Origin: RGIG8748 sp045539515 | GTDB taxonomy: Bacteria > Bacillota > Clostridia > UMGS1810 | DNA: 64,000 bases | Direction: 5' to 3' | Assembly: GCA_045539515.1 (NCBI GenBank) | Contig: JAZQFN010000017.1 | Location: forward strand, 1 to 64,000 | Shown: positions 1-7,520 of the stretch, in pieces | How the letters are laid out: the number at the start of each line of letters is the position of its first letter | Numbering within the stretch: the first letter of the stretch is position 1 | Position numbers and translations under genes: made by a program | The notes under the pieces: generated by a model | Database searches by the model: none | Told to the model about the DNA's origin: nothing | Seen by the model: only the letters and a program-made list of their open reading frames with translations

Positions 1-25
1 TAGAAATTGTACTTCTATTAACAAG

Positions 26-61
26 GGCTGATTTTATTAACAATAGTTAATAAAATCAGCC
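26..61 (-). terminator. Perfect 16-bp hairpin beyond the first gene
   Basis: GGCTGATTTTATTAAC (26-41) is the exact reverse complement of 46-61, with a 4-base loop. It lies about 45 bp past the stop of the secreted-protein gene. No clear T-run follows on the minus strand, so it may be a processing or transcription-end hairpin rather than a canonical intrinsic terminator. Confidence 0.5.
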
Positions 62-103
62 GCACAAATTTCAAAATTTGTCAAGTATTTTTCGAAATAA
101 TTT

Positions 104-1276
104 TTAATATTTACATAAAAAAAGGGGGGCAAGCTCATAGAATGAACTTGCTCCTCTTAACTTAATGATATTGGTAATAACACTGCCCTTCTTATATTCC
201 TTGGACTGAACTGCCTTATATTTGTAAGGAGATCCGTTTACATCTACTTTAATGATGTCTGCTACTTCCTTGTAGTCAAAGCCAAGGTCGGTATAGGCAT
301 CTATTTTAGTCTGAGATACGATTATAACCTTTGCATCTCTTGCAATAGAGAATGTCCACCAGTCGCTGCCTTCATCGCTTGCCATCTTATAGTAATCTCT
401 GTAGGGTGGAGAGTTCTTCCAACCGATACCAACACCGATGTAATTTAATCCAAGAAGGCTTTCGTCTGCAACATCTGTTACAAGGAAGGCTCTGTCAAAG
501 AATGCCTTGGAGTCTACACCAAAGTTTTTATATACAGAAGGAATAATCATGTCTTCCTGAATAGCCTCGTATACATTGGGTGTATAGTCTATGCTGTTTA
601 CAAAGCCTTCTTGGCAGGTGTAGTTAACCGTGTAGGTGTTTTCGTCGCCGGAACCGTTGGTAACTTTAATTACAGTTGAACCGGGGAAGCGTGTGGGGTT
701 GGTAATTGTAACCTTTGCACCAAGGTCTAAGGTTGTAACGGTAACTTCGGGCATAATGCTTCTGTCGCCTTCTACCGCAAAATCATAAGTCTTGGTTGCA
801 GGGTCGAACTTTTCAACCGGAGCACCGTCTACATAAATACCTGTAACTGCAACAGATGCATCCGGGAATCCGGAAATGTTGCAAATGGGATTGGCATCTA
901 CGTAGTTATCCCAGAGAAATGCAGATACATAGCAATCTTCCACATCACCGGGTAAGGTTACTACTGCAATAAGATCGGTCTTTTCGGAGCCGATTTCTTC
1001 GGTAACTGTGTTTACGTCAAAGATTCTGTCACCGTTGTAAACGATAAGGGTAAATATTACACTCTGCTTATCGCCTGTTTTGGAAACAGAAATCTTAGCT
1101 GTGAGGTCTTTTCCTGCCTTAAGCCCGGTTGCGTCTTCCCAGGTTTCGCCGGTAACGTAACCAAAGCTTACATTACTGCATGTAAACTCACCCTCTGCGG
1201 CAAAGGAAACCATTGCCATAGAAGAAAGAAGCACACATACTGCAATTAAGACAGCAAGTAATCTTGTAGATTTCAT
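104..1276 (-). CDS. Secreted protein with an Ig/cadherin-like beta-sandwich domain
   Basis: The 390-residue product starts with a lysine/arginine-led hydrophobic signal peptide ending in a plausible AxA-type site (...VSFAAEG), so it should be exported. Roughly residues 143-222 resemble the Ig/cadherin-like beta-sandwich modules found on extracellular glycan-active proteins: a 'Y..V.G..FDP.TKTYDFAV' opening and an NTYTVNYT closing strand. No catalytic domain was recognised. It is the only clearly secreted protein among the sugar genes, so it may be a surface or binding protein. The reading frame runs through a terminator-like hairpin near its 3' end (129-151), and the natural C-terminus may lie slightly earlier. 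The function is not known. Confidence 0.75.
   Translation of the reverse strand: MKSTRLLAVLIAVCVLLSSMAMVSFAAEGEFTCSNVSFGYVTGETWEDATGLKAGKDLTAKISVSKTGDKQSVIFTLIVYNGDRIFDVNTVTEEIGSEKTDLIAVVTLPGDVEDCYVSAFLWDNYVDANPICNISGFPDASVAVTGIYVDGAPVEKFDPATKTYDFAVEGDRSIMPEVTVTTLDLGAKVTITNPTRFPGSTVIKVTNGSGDENTYTVNYTCQEGFVNSIDYTPNVYEAIQEDMIIPSVYKNFGVDSKAFFDRAFLVTDVADESLLGLNYIGVGIGWKNSPPYRDYYKMASDEGSDWWTFSIARDAKVIIVSQTKIDAYTDLGFDYKEVADIIKVDVNGSPYKYKAVQSKEYKKGSVITNIIKLRGASSFYELAPLFLCKY
129..151 (-). terminator. Terminator-like hairpin inside the end of the first CDS
   Basis: On the minus strand GCAAGTTCA/TGAGCTTGC form a stem followed by CCCCCTTTTTTT, which is the layout of an intrinsic terminator. It overlaps the last codons of the secreted-protein gene. 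Confidence 0.55.
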
Positions 1277-1327
1277 ACTCTTCCTCTTTTCTTTGTTTGT
1301 TATTTATAACAAGTACATTTTGATTGT

Positions 1328-1356
1328 ACTATATTAAAAAATACATTTATATACAA
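1328..1356 (-). promoter_or_regulatory. Sigma-A promoter of the secreted-protein gene
   Basis: On the minus strand TTGTAT (1351-1356), a 17-bp spacer and TATAGT (1328-1333) sit about 50 bp upstream of the ATG at 1276. Confidence 0.55.
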
Positions 1357-1394
1357 TAATATGTATATTTTATATAATTTTAGGTATTTGTTTT

Positions 1395-1557
1395 GGAGAT
1401 TCTTCGTCTTCGCCTTTGGCTCCGCTAGCCGTCAACTGTAGTGCATCGCCTTCGCACCGAGGTTGGTACTCGCCTCTGCAACAGTTTTGCCAGAGGCAGC
1501 CTCAGACCATTCAGTACGCCTTTGGCTACTTCATGGGAGTCTGCTCTCAGAATGACA
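1395..1557 (+). repeat. Filled interspersed repeat, copy R1
   Basis: This is one of four related 150-165 bp elements that begin GGAGATTCTTCG and end CTCAGAATGACA. The interior holds an AACTGT..TGC / GCA-ACAGTT stem around a GCACC..GGTAC near-hairpin, then GCCTCTG..CAGAGGC. It fills most of the 330-bp gap between the secreted-protein gene and the kduD-like gene. R1 is the most divergent copy. An open frame through it is a by-product of the repeat. Confidence 0.85.
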
Positions 1558-1605
1558 CTAAGCTGAACTAATCGGCATTTACATAAATAGAAATGTCAAA
1601 ACAAA

Positions 1606-2400
1606 TTATTTAGGCTGTTTGCCGATGTATGCAAGGATACCGCCGTCTACGTAGAGGATATGTCCGTTTACGAAGTTGGAAGCATCGGATGCAAGGAACA
1701 CTGCAGGACCTGCAAGGTCTTCGGGGTCGCCCCAACGGTTTGCGGGAGTCTTTGCAAGGATGAAGGAATCAAAGGGATGCTTGGAGCCATCGGGCTGAAC
1801 TTCTCTTAAGGGTGCAGTCTGGGGTGTTGCAATGTAGCCGGGTCCTATGCCGTTGCACTGAATGTTGAACTCGCCGTATTCGGAAGCAATATTCTTTGTG
1901 AGCATCTTTAAGCCACCCTTTGCAGCAGCATATGCGGAAACTGTTTCTCTGCCGAGTTCACTCATCATGGAGCAGATGTTAATAATCTTGCCGTGACCCT
2001 TTTTAATCATGGAAGGAATAACTGCCTTTGCCATAATGAAGGGAGCGTTAAGGTCAACATCTATAACCTTTCTGAAATCAGCAGCACTCATTTCGGTCAT
2101 GGGGATTCTCTTTATGATACCTGCGTTGTTTACGAGGATATCCACCACGCCTACTTCTGTTTCAATCTTTGCGATAAGAGCATTTACTGCATCTTCGTCT
2201 GTAACGTCACATACATAGCCTTTGGCATCGATGCCGTCTGCCTTGTAAGCTTCTAAACCCTTGTTTACGAGTTCTTCGTTAATGTCGTTAAATACAATCT
2301 TTGCACCTGCTTCGGAGAGACCCTTTGCTATAGCATATCCTATGCCGTAGGAAGCTCCTGTAACTAATGCAACCTTACCGTCTAATCTGAAATTTGTCAT
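1606..2400 (-). CDS. kduD: SDR oxidoreductase, gluconate 5-dehydrogenase / KduD-like
   Basis: This is a classical short-chain dehydrogenase of 264 residues. The Rossmann motif is TGASYGIG (about residues 15-22), followed by NNAG (about 90-93) and a catalytic Ser...YAAAK set (about 143 and 156-160). The overall pattern matches proteins annotated as gluconate 5-dehydrogenase in gut Bacteroides, including the C-terminal VDGGILAYIGKQPK. Because kduI lies just upstream on the same strand, the probable role is NAD(P)H reduction of 5-keto-deoxyuronate to 2-keto-3-deoxygluconate in uronate breakdown. That substrate is inferred from context; the SDR fold is certain. The enzyme should be cytosolic. Confidence 0.85.
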   Translation of the reverse strand: MTNFRLDGKVALVTGASYGIGYAIAKGLSEAGAKIVFNDINEELVNKGLEAYKADGIDAKGYVCDVTDEDAVNALIAKIETEVGVVDILVNNAGIIKRIPMTEMSAADFRKVIDVDLNAPFIMAKAVIPSMIKKGHGKIINICSMMSELGRETVSAYAAAKGGLKMLTKNIASEYGEFNIQCNGIGPGYIATPQTAPLREVQPDGSKHPFDSFILAKTPANRWGDPEDLAGPAVFLASDASNFVNGHILYVDGGILAYIGKQPK

Positions 2401-2548
2401 TTTCTTTTCTTCCTTTCGAATTTAATTTAATATTTATTAATGTACAAAATACGAATTCTATTACAAAATAATTTTATCATACTTTTTATGTACATAAAAT
2501 AACAATTCTTAACAAAAATATTACAATTCTCACAAACATTATTTAGTG

Positions 2549-2602
2549 TGTCATTTTAGGATTAACCTGATTGGTTTGGAGATTCTTCGCCTTCGTCTCA
2601 GA
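2549..2602 (+). repeat. Decayed short copy of the interspersed repeat
   Basis: TGTCATTTTAGG, then TTTGGAGATTCTTCGCC and CGTCTCAGA, match the ends of the filled elements without the central insert. It abuts the stop of kduI. Confidence 0.5.
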
Positions 2603-2610
2603 TAATCAAC

Positions 2611-4236
2611 TTATCTTAAATCCTTTGTTTCGATGTGGTCCATATCGGTGAATTCCTGATTTTCACCGCACATAGCCCAGATAAAGGAATATGCCTTTGT
2701 ACCTACACCGGAATGGATAGACCAGCTTGGGCTTATTACCGCTTCTTCATTGTGCATAATGATGTGGCGTGTTTCCTTTGGTTCGCCCATCATATGGAAT
2801 ACAGCATCATTTTCGCCCATATCAAGATAGAGATAAACTTCCATTCTTCTGTCGTGAGTATGGCTTGGCATGGTGTTCCATACAGAGCCTTCTTCAAGCT
2901 GTGTAAGACCCATTGCAAGCTGACAGGACTGCATTACTTCGGGGTGTATGTACTGATTGATTACTCTCTTGTTAGCATCCTCTGTTGTACCGCAGGGAAC
3001 CTTCTTTGCCTTGGTGATGTCAATCTTAACTGTGGGGTATTCCTTATGTGCGGGACAGGAGCTCACATAGAACTTTGCAGGATTTTCAGGATCTTCACTT
3101 GTAAAGGTGATTTCCTTGTTGCCTCTGCCTATGTAGATACCATCTCTGGGGTTCATTACATACTCTGTTCCGTCTACTGTGATTGTGCCCTTTCCGCCTA
3201 TATTGATACAGCCCATTTCTCTCCTCTGGAGGAAGTAGTCTGCAGCAAGCTCTTTGCCTGCTTCAAGTCTTAATACCTGATATACGGGCATAAAGCCTGC
3301 GGTAATGATACGGTCAATGTGGGAGTATACCATACGTACATTGTCCTTGGTAAAGAGGTTTGCAATGTGGAATTCCTCTCTTAAACGTTCAGTGGTGTAG
3401 TGTTTTACGTCTTTAGCATTTGATGCATTTCTGATTTCCATAGTTTCTATCTCCTTCTTATTATATTTACCTATTACTTCTACCTGTGTAAGCCCTGCAA
3501 AGCTAAGGAGCTCTACTGCCTGCTTGAAATCCACAAGCTCAATATATGTGGTTGCCTTGGGTTCAGGAAGAGTTACCTGCTGACCCTCGTGAGTTTCCTT
3601 GAAATCTGCGTAAACCTTGCTTCCATCGTCAAAGCGAATGGCAAGGGACTTCCAGTAAGTATCGTGGGGGAAGTCTGCTCTTAAGTAGATTACAAGGTCA
3701 CTTACTTCTACCTCGCATCCAAAATCCACCCTATAGGTCATATCCTCTCTGGCACCTGCTGCCCAGGACTGATAGGGATAACCCCAATGCCCTTTATTCT
3801 CGCAAACACCGTCAATGGCATTTTTTGCTTCAAATGTAGGTTCATTTCTGGTGACAAAGTCTGACCAGGCGTGTGGGAATGACCTTTTGTTGTCCGTAAA
3901 GTCAACAGAGTTTAAGGCGATATTTCTTGTGCCGTAAGCTTCTTCGTCGCTCACCGGTCTTACCACAATGTGATGGCTGTCGCTCTCCCAGGATGCAGCG
4001 TCAAAGGCTATAAGAGCCTTTCCCAAGGGTATGGGGTAAGTAAACTCACCATCGGGTACATAAATGATTGATTCCTTCTGTGACTTATCAAAGCTGACGG
4101 ATACAAATTCGCAATCGCACCTGACCGATATAACATCGCCTTCTTTATAATGCCGGTCATAAATGATGTCAATTAATTCTCCCTCATAAGAGGCCTTGAT
4201 ATCCTTGTTGATGTCACTTAATGAAAGTTTAATCAA
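2611..4236 (-). CDS. kduI: N-terminal beta-rich domain fused in frame to 5-keto-4-deoxyuronate isomerase (KduI)
   Basis: The last 276 residues (coding 2611-3441) are a full-length KduI, the cupin isomerase that converts 5-keto-4-deoxyuronate to 2,5-diketo-3-deoxygluconate. The metal ligands are visible in HTHDRRME and in IHSG near the C-terminus. About 265 extra residues precede it. Part of these resembles a discoidin/F5-8C-type carbohydrate-binding sandwich (RNIALN...AIDG...YRVDFG). The longest frame opens at GTG 4245, but AGAGGTG overlaps that codon and is spaced 6 bases from TTG 4236, so TTG is the better start. An internal AAGGAG (3451-3456) sits 9 bases before ATG 3441, so free KduI may also be made. 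Adjacent kduD fits uronate catabolism. Confidence 0.85.
   Translation of the reverse strand: MIKLSLSDINKDIKASYEGELIDIIYDRHYKEGDVISVRCDCEFVSVSFDKSQKESIIYVPDGEFTYPIPLGKALIAFDAASWESDSHHIVVRPVSDEEAYGTRNIALNSVDFTDNKRSFPHAWSDFVTRNEPTFEAKNAIDGVCENKGHWGYPYQSWAAGAREDMTYRVDFGCEVEVSDLVIYLRADFPHDTYWKSLAIRFDDGSKVYADFKETHEGQQVTLPEPKATTYIELVDFKQAVELLSFAGLTQVEVIGKYNKKEIETMEIRNASNAKDVKHYTTERLREEFHIANLFTKDNVRMVYSHIDRIITAGFMPVYQVLRLEAGKELAADYFLQRREMGCINIGGKGTITVDGTEYVMNPRDGIYIGRGNKEITFTSEDPENPAKFYVSSCPAHKEYPTVKIDITKAKKVPCGTTEDANKRVINQYIHPEVMQSCQLAMGLTQLEEGSVWNTMPSHTHDRRMEVYLYLDMGENDAVFHMMGEPKETRHIIMHNEEAVISPSWSIHSGVGTKAYSFIWAMCGENQEFTDMDHIETKDLR
3439..3456 (-). promoter_or_regulatory. Internal ribosome-binding site and ATG of kduI
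   Basis: On the minus strand AAGGAG-ATAGAAACT-ATG lies inside the long frame, exactly where family-length KduI begins (METMEIRN, starting at the second Met). It could give a second, 276-residue product. Confidence 0.65.
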
Positions 4237-4404
4237 TAAAAACACCTCTCTTCATTATTTTCAACAAAATTTATTGATATTTTTGTGGATAATAACTGTA
4301 AAAGAACATTCCAAAAAGTAAAAAATGTTGATTTTCACCCACTATCCTATTATGTAGTATACACCATTTGAACTGCAATGTAAATACAATTCTTAAAAAA
4401 AACC

Positions 4405-4433
4405 TTGCATTTCTCACTTTTTATTGTTATAAT
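4405..4433 (+). promoter_or_regulatory. Sigma-A promoter of the first AraC regulator
   Basis: TTGCAT (4405-4410), 17 bp, then a perfect TATAAT (4428-4433). Transcription would start near 4440, which rules out any translation start upstream of it. Confidence 0.75.
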
Positions 4434-4481
4434 TGGCTTATAGTAAGACACAATATTTTTTCACCGAAAGGAAGATGCACT

Positions 4482-5336
4482 TTGAATGTAGTTTTTTCTA
4501 AATGTTCCGACGCTATAGGTTGTGTCAATGCAAACAAAACCTTTTCCTGTTTTTACTCCACATCAGCGGTGGGTAATGACAACATCCACATTCACGATTG
4601 CTGTGAAATTTTCTTCTGCATTAAAGGGGAGGGAAATGTATTTATAGACGAAAAGGTATACAGAATATCCGGCGGCGACATGCTTGTAATGAATCAGTTC
4701 GAAGCCCACAAGATATCCCCCGACCCCGAGAAGGAGTTTGAAAGATACGCCCTTCAGCTCCACCCCTCTTTCCTGTATGCATGGTCCACTATGGAAACTA
4801 ACCTTGCAAGATGCTTTAATGTCCGCGGTAACAACATAAGCCATAAGACAACTCTGAGCGATGAAGATGCACAAAAGATGAAAGCTCTTTTCGATAAATT
4901 CAAGCAGAATTCGGAGTTTGGCGACGATGTGCTGAAAACCCTTAATGCCATTGAGATAGTTACTTTCGGAAACGATAAGTTCAAAAAGCAAAACAAACAA
5001 TTTCAGTATCATTCATCAGTGGAAAATAAGACACTTGATATTGCCATAGAGTATATTAATAAAAATTTCAATACTCAGCTAAACCTGGAAAGTGTGGCAA
5101 GAAACTCCTTTGTATCGGTTAATGAGCTTTGCAGACTTTTTAAAGCAAATATGGGTACGACGGTAAGCAGATACATAACAAGCAAAAGAATAAGCGAAGC
5201 CAAAAAGCTTCTCAAATCCGGTGCAAGTGTAATGCAGACTGCAGAAAAGTGCGGATTTGCCGACTACACAAGCTTTATAAGGGCATTCAGCCGTGCGGTT
5301 GGAGTAGCCCCCGGAAAATATAAGAAAACAGAATAA
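4482..5336 (+). CDS. AraC-family transcriptional regulator
   Basis: The 284-residue product has an N-terminal cupin-like sensor (HIHDCCEIFFCIKGEGN, metal/sugar-pocket style) and a C-terminal double helix-turn-helix AraC domain in the last 100 residues, ending ..FIRAFSRAVGVAPGKYK. The frame is open from 4368, but the promoter lies inside that stretch. AAAGGAAG (4467-4474) precedes TTG 4482 by 7 bases, so TTG is taken as the start. It is divergent from the kduI-kduD pair, which suggests it controls that pair in response to a uronate-derived ligand (inference). The gene ends at a bidirectional terminator. Confidence 0.88.
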   Translation: MNVVFSKCSDAIGCVNANKTFSCFYSTSAVGNDNIHIHDCCEIFFCIKGEGNVFIDEKVYRISGGDMLVMNQFEAHKISPDPEKEFERYALQLHPSFLYAWSTMETNLARCFNVRGNNISHKTTLSDEDAQKMKALFDKFKQNSEFGDDVLKTLNAIEIVTFGNDKFKKQNKQFQYHSSVENKTLDIAIEYINKNFNTQLNLESVARNSFVSVNELCRLFKANMGTTVSRYITSKRISEAKKLLKSGASVMQTAEKCGFADYTSFIRAFSRAVGVAPGKYKKTE

Positions 5337-5348
5337 ATTTTACAACTT

Positions 5349-5382
5349 AAAGAAACTCCTTCTATTCAAAGGAGTTTCTTTT
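5349..5382. terminator. Bidirectional intrinsic terminator
   Basis: AAAGAAACTCCTT and AAGGAGTTTCTTTT pair around a 7-base loop with A/T runs on both sides. It separates the convergent AraC and GH16 genes. Confidence 0.85.
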
Positions 5383-5386
5383 GCGT

Positions 5387-6295
5387 TTATATTTCATCGT
5401 ACACTCTTACAAAATCTACCACAAATTTATCGGGATAGGTGGTAAAAAGATCCTCAGATGGTTTGCACACATCAACGGCATTTCCTGCGCCGCCTATTTC
5501 AGCAAAATATCTGTTGTATCCGTGGCACTCTGTGGAAACAAGAATAAACTGTTCTATTTTGGAAACAGGACACCTTGGAGGTAATTGTTTGCCAACCTCT
5601 TTGCCATCAGCATAGAATGTATATCCGTGTTCTGACCAGTGAACTCCGTAATAGTGCCAACCATCGGCGGTTTCCTCGTAGGGATAGGAAAAATGTCCGC
5701 CCCATTTTGATTCTGCACCGTAACCACCCCAACCGTTTCCGCACACTATACGCCCTTTTGTATGCTGGGCGTAATTCTCCATTATGTCGCACTCAACTCC
5801 GGCAAATTCCGGGTTTGGATGGGAGCCAATACCGGGAGCCTGAAGCCAGAACGCCGCATGCCACCCCGGTCCCTTCGGCAGACGGCAACGGATTTCATAA
5901 TAACCGTAGCCATGCATAAACTTTGCCTCCTGCTTTGGTCCGAAAGGCCAAAACCCGGGATGACCCTCGGTTGCAGCCGGATCGGCAGGTATGTCGAAGG
6001 TAAGAGACCCTGTCTGAAGATGTGCGGAGTAAAAGTTGTCCCCTTTGCGGACAAGATTGATATTTAAAAGGCTATCCTTTACACAAACACCTTCTTTGGT
6101 AAATGTAGGCGAAGGAACGCCCCAGTAATGCAGACGGTAATTCCATTTTGTTTCATCAAGACGGTCGCCGTCAAACTCATCATTCCACACAAGCTTCCAG
6201 TTCTTATTGCCCGGCAATATACTTTCAGCATGAATGTTATCAATTTTGTGTGATATCATATTTACATTTTTAAGTGTTGTTTCTACTCTTGCCAT
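5387..6295 (-). CDS. GH16-family endo-glycanase, no signal peptide
   Basis: The 302-residue jelly-roll glycosidase has the GH16 catalytic signature ExDxxE at residues 168-173 (E168, D170, E173) and the family's N-terminal NDEFDGDRLDETKWNY. GH16 enzymes hydrolyse beta-1,3/1,4-glucans, beta-1,3-galactans, agar or carrageenan; the exact substrate cannot be read from sequence here. Most GH16 enzymes are secreted, but this one starts MARVETTLKN with no hydrophobic leader, so it is probably cytosolic and acts on imported oligosaccharides. It is divergent from the second AraC regulator, which is its likely controller. Confidence 0.88.
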   Translation of the reverse strand: MARVETTLKNVNMISHKIDNIHAESILPGNKNWKLVWNDEFDGDRLDETKWNYRLHYWGVPSPTFTKEGVCVKDSLLNINLVRKGDNFYSAHLQTGSLTFDIPADPAATEGHPGFWPFGPKQEAKFMHGYGYYEIRCRLPKGPGWHAAFWLQAPGIGSHPNPEFAGVECDIMENYAQHTKGRIVCGNGWGGYGAESKWGGHFSYPYEETADGWHYYGVHWSEHGYTFYADGKEVGKQLPPRCPVSKIEQFILVSTECHGYNRYFAEIGGAGNAVDVCKPSEDLFTTYPDKFVVDFVRVYDEI

Positions 6296-6309
6296 TTTTT
6301 AACCTCCTG

Positions 6310-6338
6310 TTGACTTTGCTTTGTAATGTTAGTATAAT
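6310..6338 (+). promoter_or_regulatory. Sigma-A promoter of the second AraC regulator
   Basis: TTGACT (6310-6315), 17 bp, TATAAT (6333-6338). Its -10 overlaps the -10 of the divergent GH16 promoter. Confidence 0.7.
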
Positions 6339-6359
6339 ATGATTTATATTGACAAACAA
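6331..6359 (-). promoter_or_regulatory. Probable promoter of the GH16 gene
   Basis: On the minus strand TTGTTT (6354-6359), 17 bp and TATACT (6331-6336). The -10 shares four bases with that of the opposing AraC promoter. Confidence 0.5.
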
Positions 6360-6402
6360 GGCAAAATACCATTAAATAATATCAAAATACGAGGAATTAA
6401 CC

Positions 6403-7191
6403 ATGCAAATACCTGATATTAATATAATTCGTGCAAGCAAATGGGAAAGTGAGAACAATGTACGTTTCAGCAAACCGCGTTTTGTACTTCAATATGAGCT
6501 GGAATGTTATATGTATGACCAGGGTGAAACATATATAGACGGGGTATGTTATAAGCTTAGAAAAAACAGTGTGATTTTCTGCAAACCGGGACAAATACGT
6601 TATTCAAAATTCCCATTTAAAACAAGATATCTTTATTTTGAAACCGCAGACCCCAAAAGTGAATTCTGCGCGTTTTTGGACACTCTGCCCGACTATACCG
6701 AGGTCTCTGACAAGGTGGCAGACATTATGAATGAAATGGCAGACAATTTCCACAAAAAAGATTATGCTTCCGTATTTCTTTTAAATACAAATCTTATGAA
6801 ATGCATTGCTGAACTTTCGAGTGTTAAAAGAGAAATATCAAAGCCTGTTAAACATCCTCATCAGCAGGATGTGTTCCGTGCAATTAATTATATGAAAGAT
6901 AACCTTAAAGAAAACAAAAGCGTGGCGGATTTTGCACGAGAGACCGGGTACTCTGCACCCCACTTCAACGCGTTTTTTAAAGAAGTACTTAACCAAACTC
7001 CCTATGAGTATTACGCAAAGCTGAAAATTAAAGAAGCCCAAAGGCTGCTCATAAGCGGCAGAAATACTACAGAAATATCAAACATTCTTAAATTCAACAG
7101 CCCAAGTCATTTTTGCTCCGTCTTTAAAAAGCTATGCGGTATGACACCAAAAGAATACATCAAAATAAACACTGATGGATATGAAATATAA
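6403..7191 (+). CDS. AraC-family transcriptional regulator
   Basis: The 262-residue product has a degenerate cupin-type N-terminal half (residues about 20-80) and a C-terminal AraC HTH pair (about 160-255: VADFARETGYSAPHFNAFFK then ISNILKFNSPSHFCSVFKK). The ATG at 6403 is preceded by ACGAGGA. It sits back to back with GH16, with overlapping promoters, so it probably regulates that gene and perhaps itself. The inducer is unknown. Confidence 0.88.
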   Translation: MQIPDINIIRASKWESENNVRFSKPRFVLQYELECYMYDQGETYIDGVCYKLRKNSVIFCKPGQIRYSKFPFKTRYLYFETADPKSEFCAFLDTLPDYTEVSDKVADIMNEMADNFHKKDYASVFLLNTNLMKCIAELSSVKREISKPVKHPHQQDVFRAINYMKDNLKENKSVADFARETGYSAPHFNAFFKEVLNQTPYEYYAKLKIKEAQRLLISGRNTTEISNILKFNSPSHFCSVFKKLCGMTPKEYIKINTDGYEI

Positions 7192-7220
7192 AAATACAAG
7201 CCAAAAGATATTACCACTTT

Positions 7221-7276
7221 GTCATTGGGAACGAAGGTGAGGAATCTCCATTACAATTAAGATTCTCATTTGTTGT
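7221..7276 (+). repeat. Short repeat unit leading into R2
   Basis: GTCATTGGGAACGAAGGTGAGGAATCTCC and flanking bases match the left-hand unit seen before R3 and R4 and at 32.7 kb. Confidence 0.7.
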
Positions 7277-7426
7277 GGAGATTCTTCGCTTCGCTAGCCG
7301 TCAACTGTATCGCATCGTCTTCGCACCGAGGTTGGTGCTCGCCTCTGCGACAGTTTTGCCAGAGGCAGCCTCAGACCATTCAGTACGCCTTTGGCTACTT
7401 CATGGGAGTCTGCTCTCAGAATGACA
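7277..7426 (+). repeat. Filled interspersed repeat, copy R2
   Basis: It runs from GGAGATTCTTCG to CTCAGAATGACA, with the same interior stems as the other copies (AACTGT..CGC / GCG-ACAGTT). It is about 15 bp shorter than R3 and R4 near its left end. It lies between the convergent AraC and GH36 genes and accounts for most of that 330-bp gap. Confidence 0.88.
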
Positions 7427-7481
7427 TGTTTGTTAGTATCTGCCTCATTCAAACAGAGTGACAAACAAATATTTTAAAAAT

Positions 7482-7517
7482 AAAGCCTTTCCTGAAATAC
7501 AATCAGGAAAGGCTTTT
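7482..7517 (-). terminator. Terminator of the GH36-like gene
   Basis: AAAGCCTTTCCTGA / TCAGGAAAGGCTTT form a 14-bp stem with a 7-base loop, followed on the minus strand by a T-rich stretch. Confidence 0.8.
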
Positions 7518-7520
7518 AAA

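Noticed and set aside
4368..4481. N-terminal extension of the first AraC regulator
   Set aside because: A near-consensus promoter lies inside it, and a good Shine-Dalgarno points to TTG 4482.
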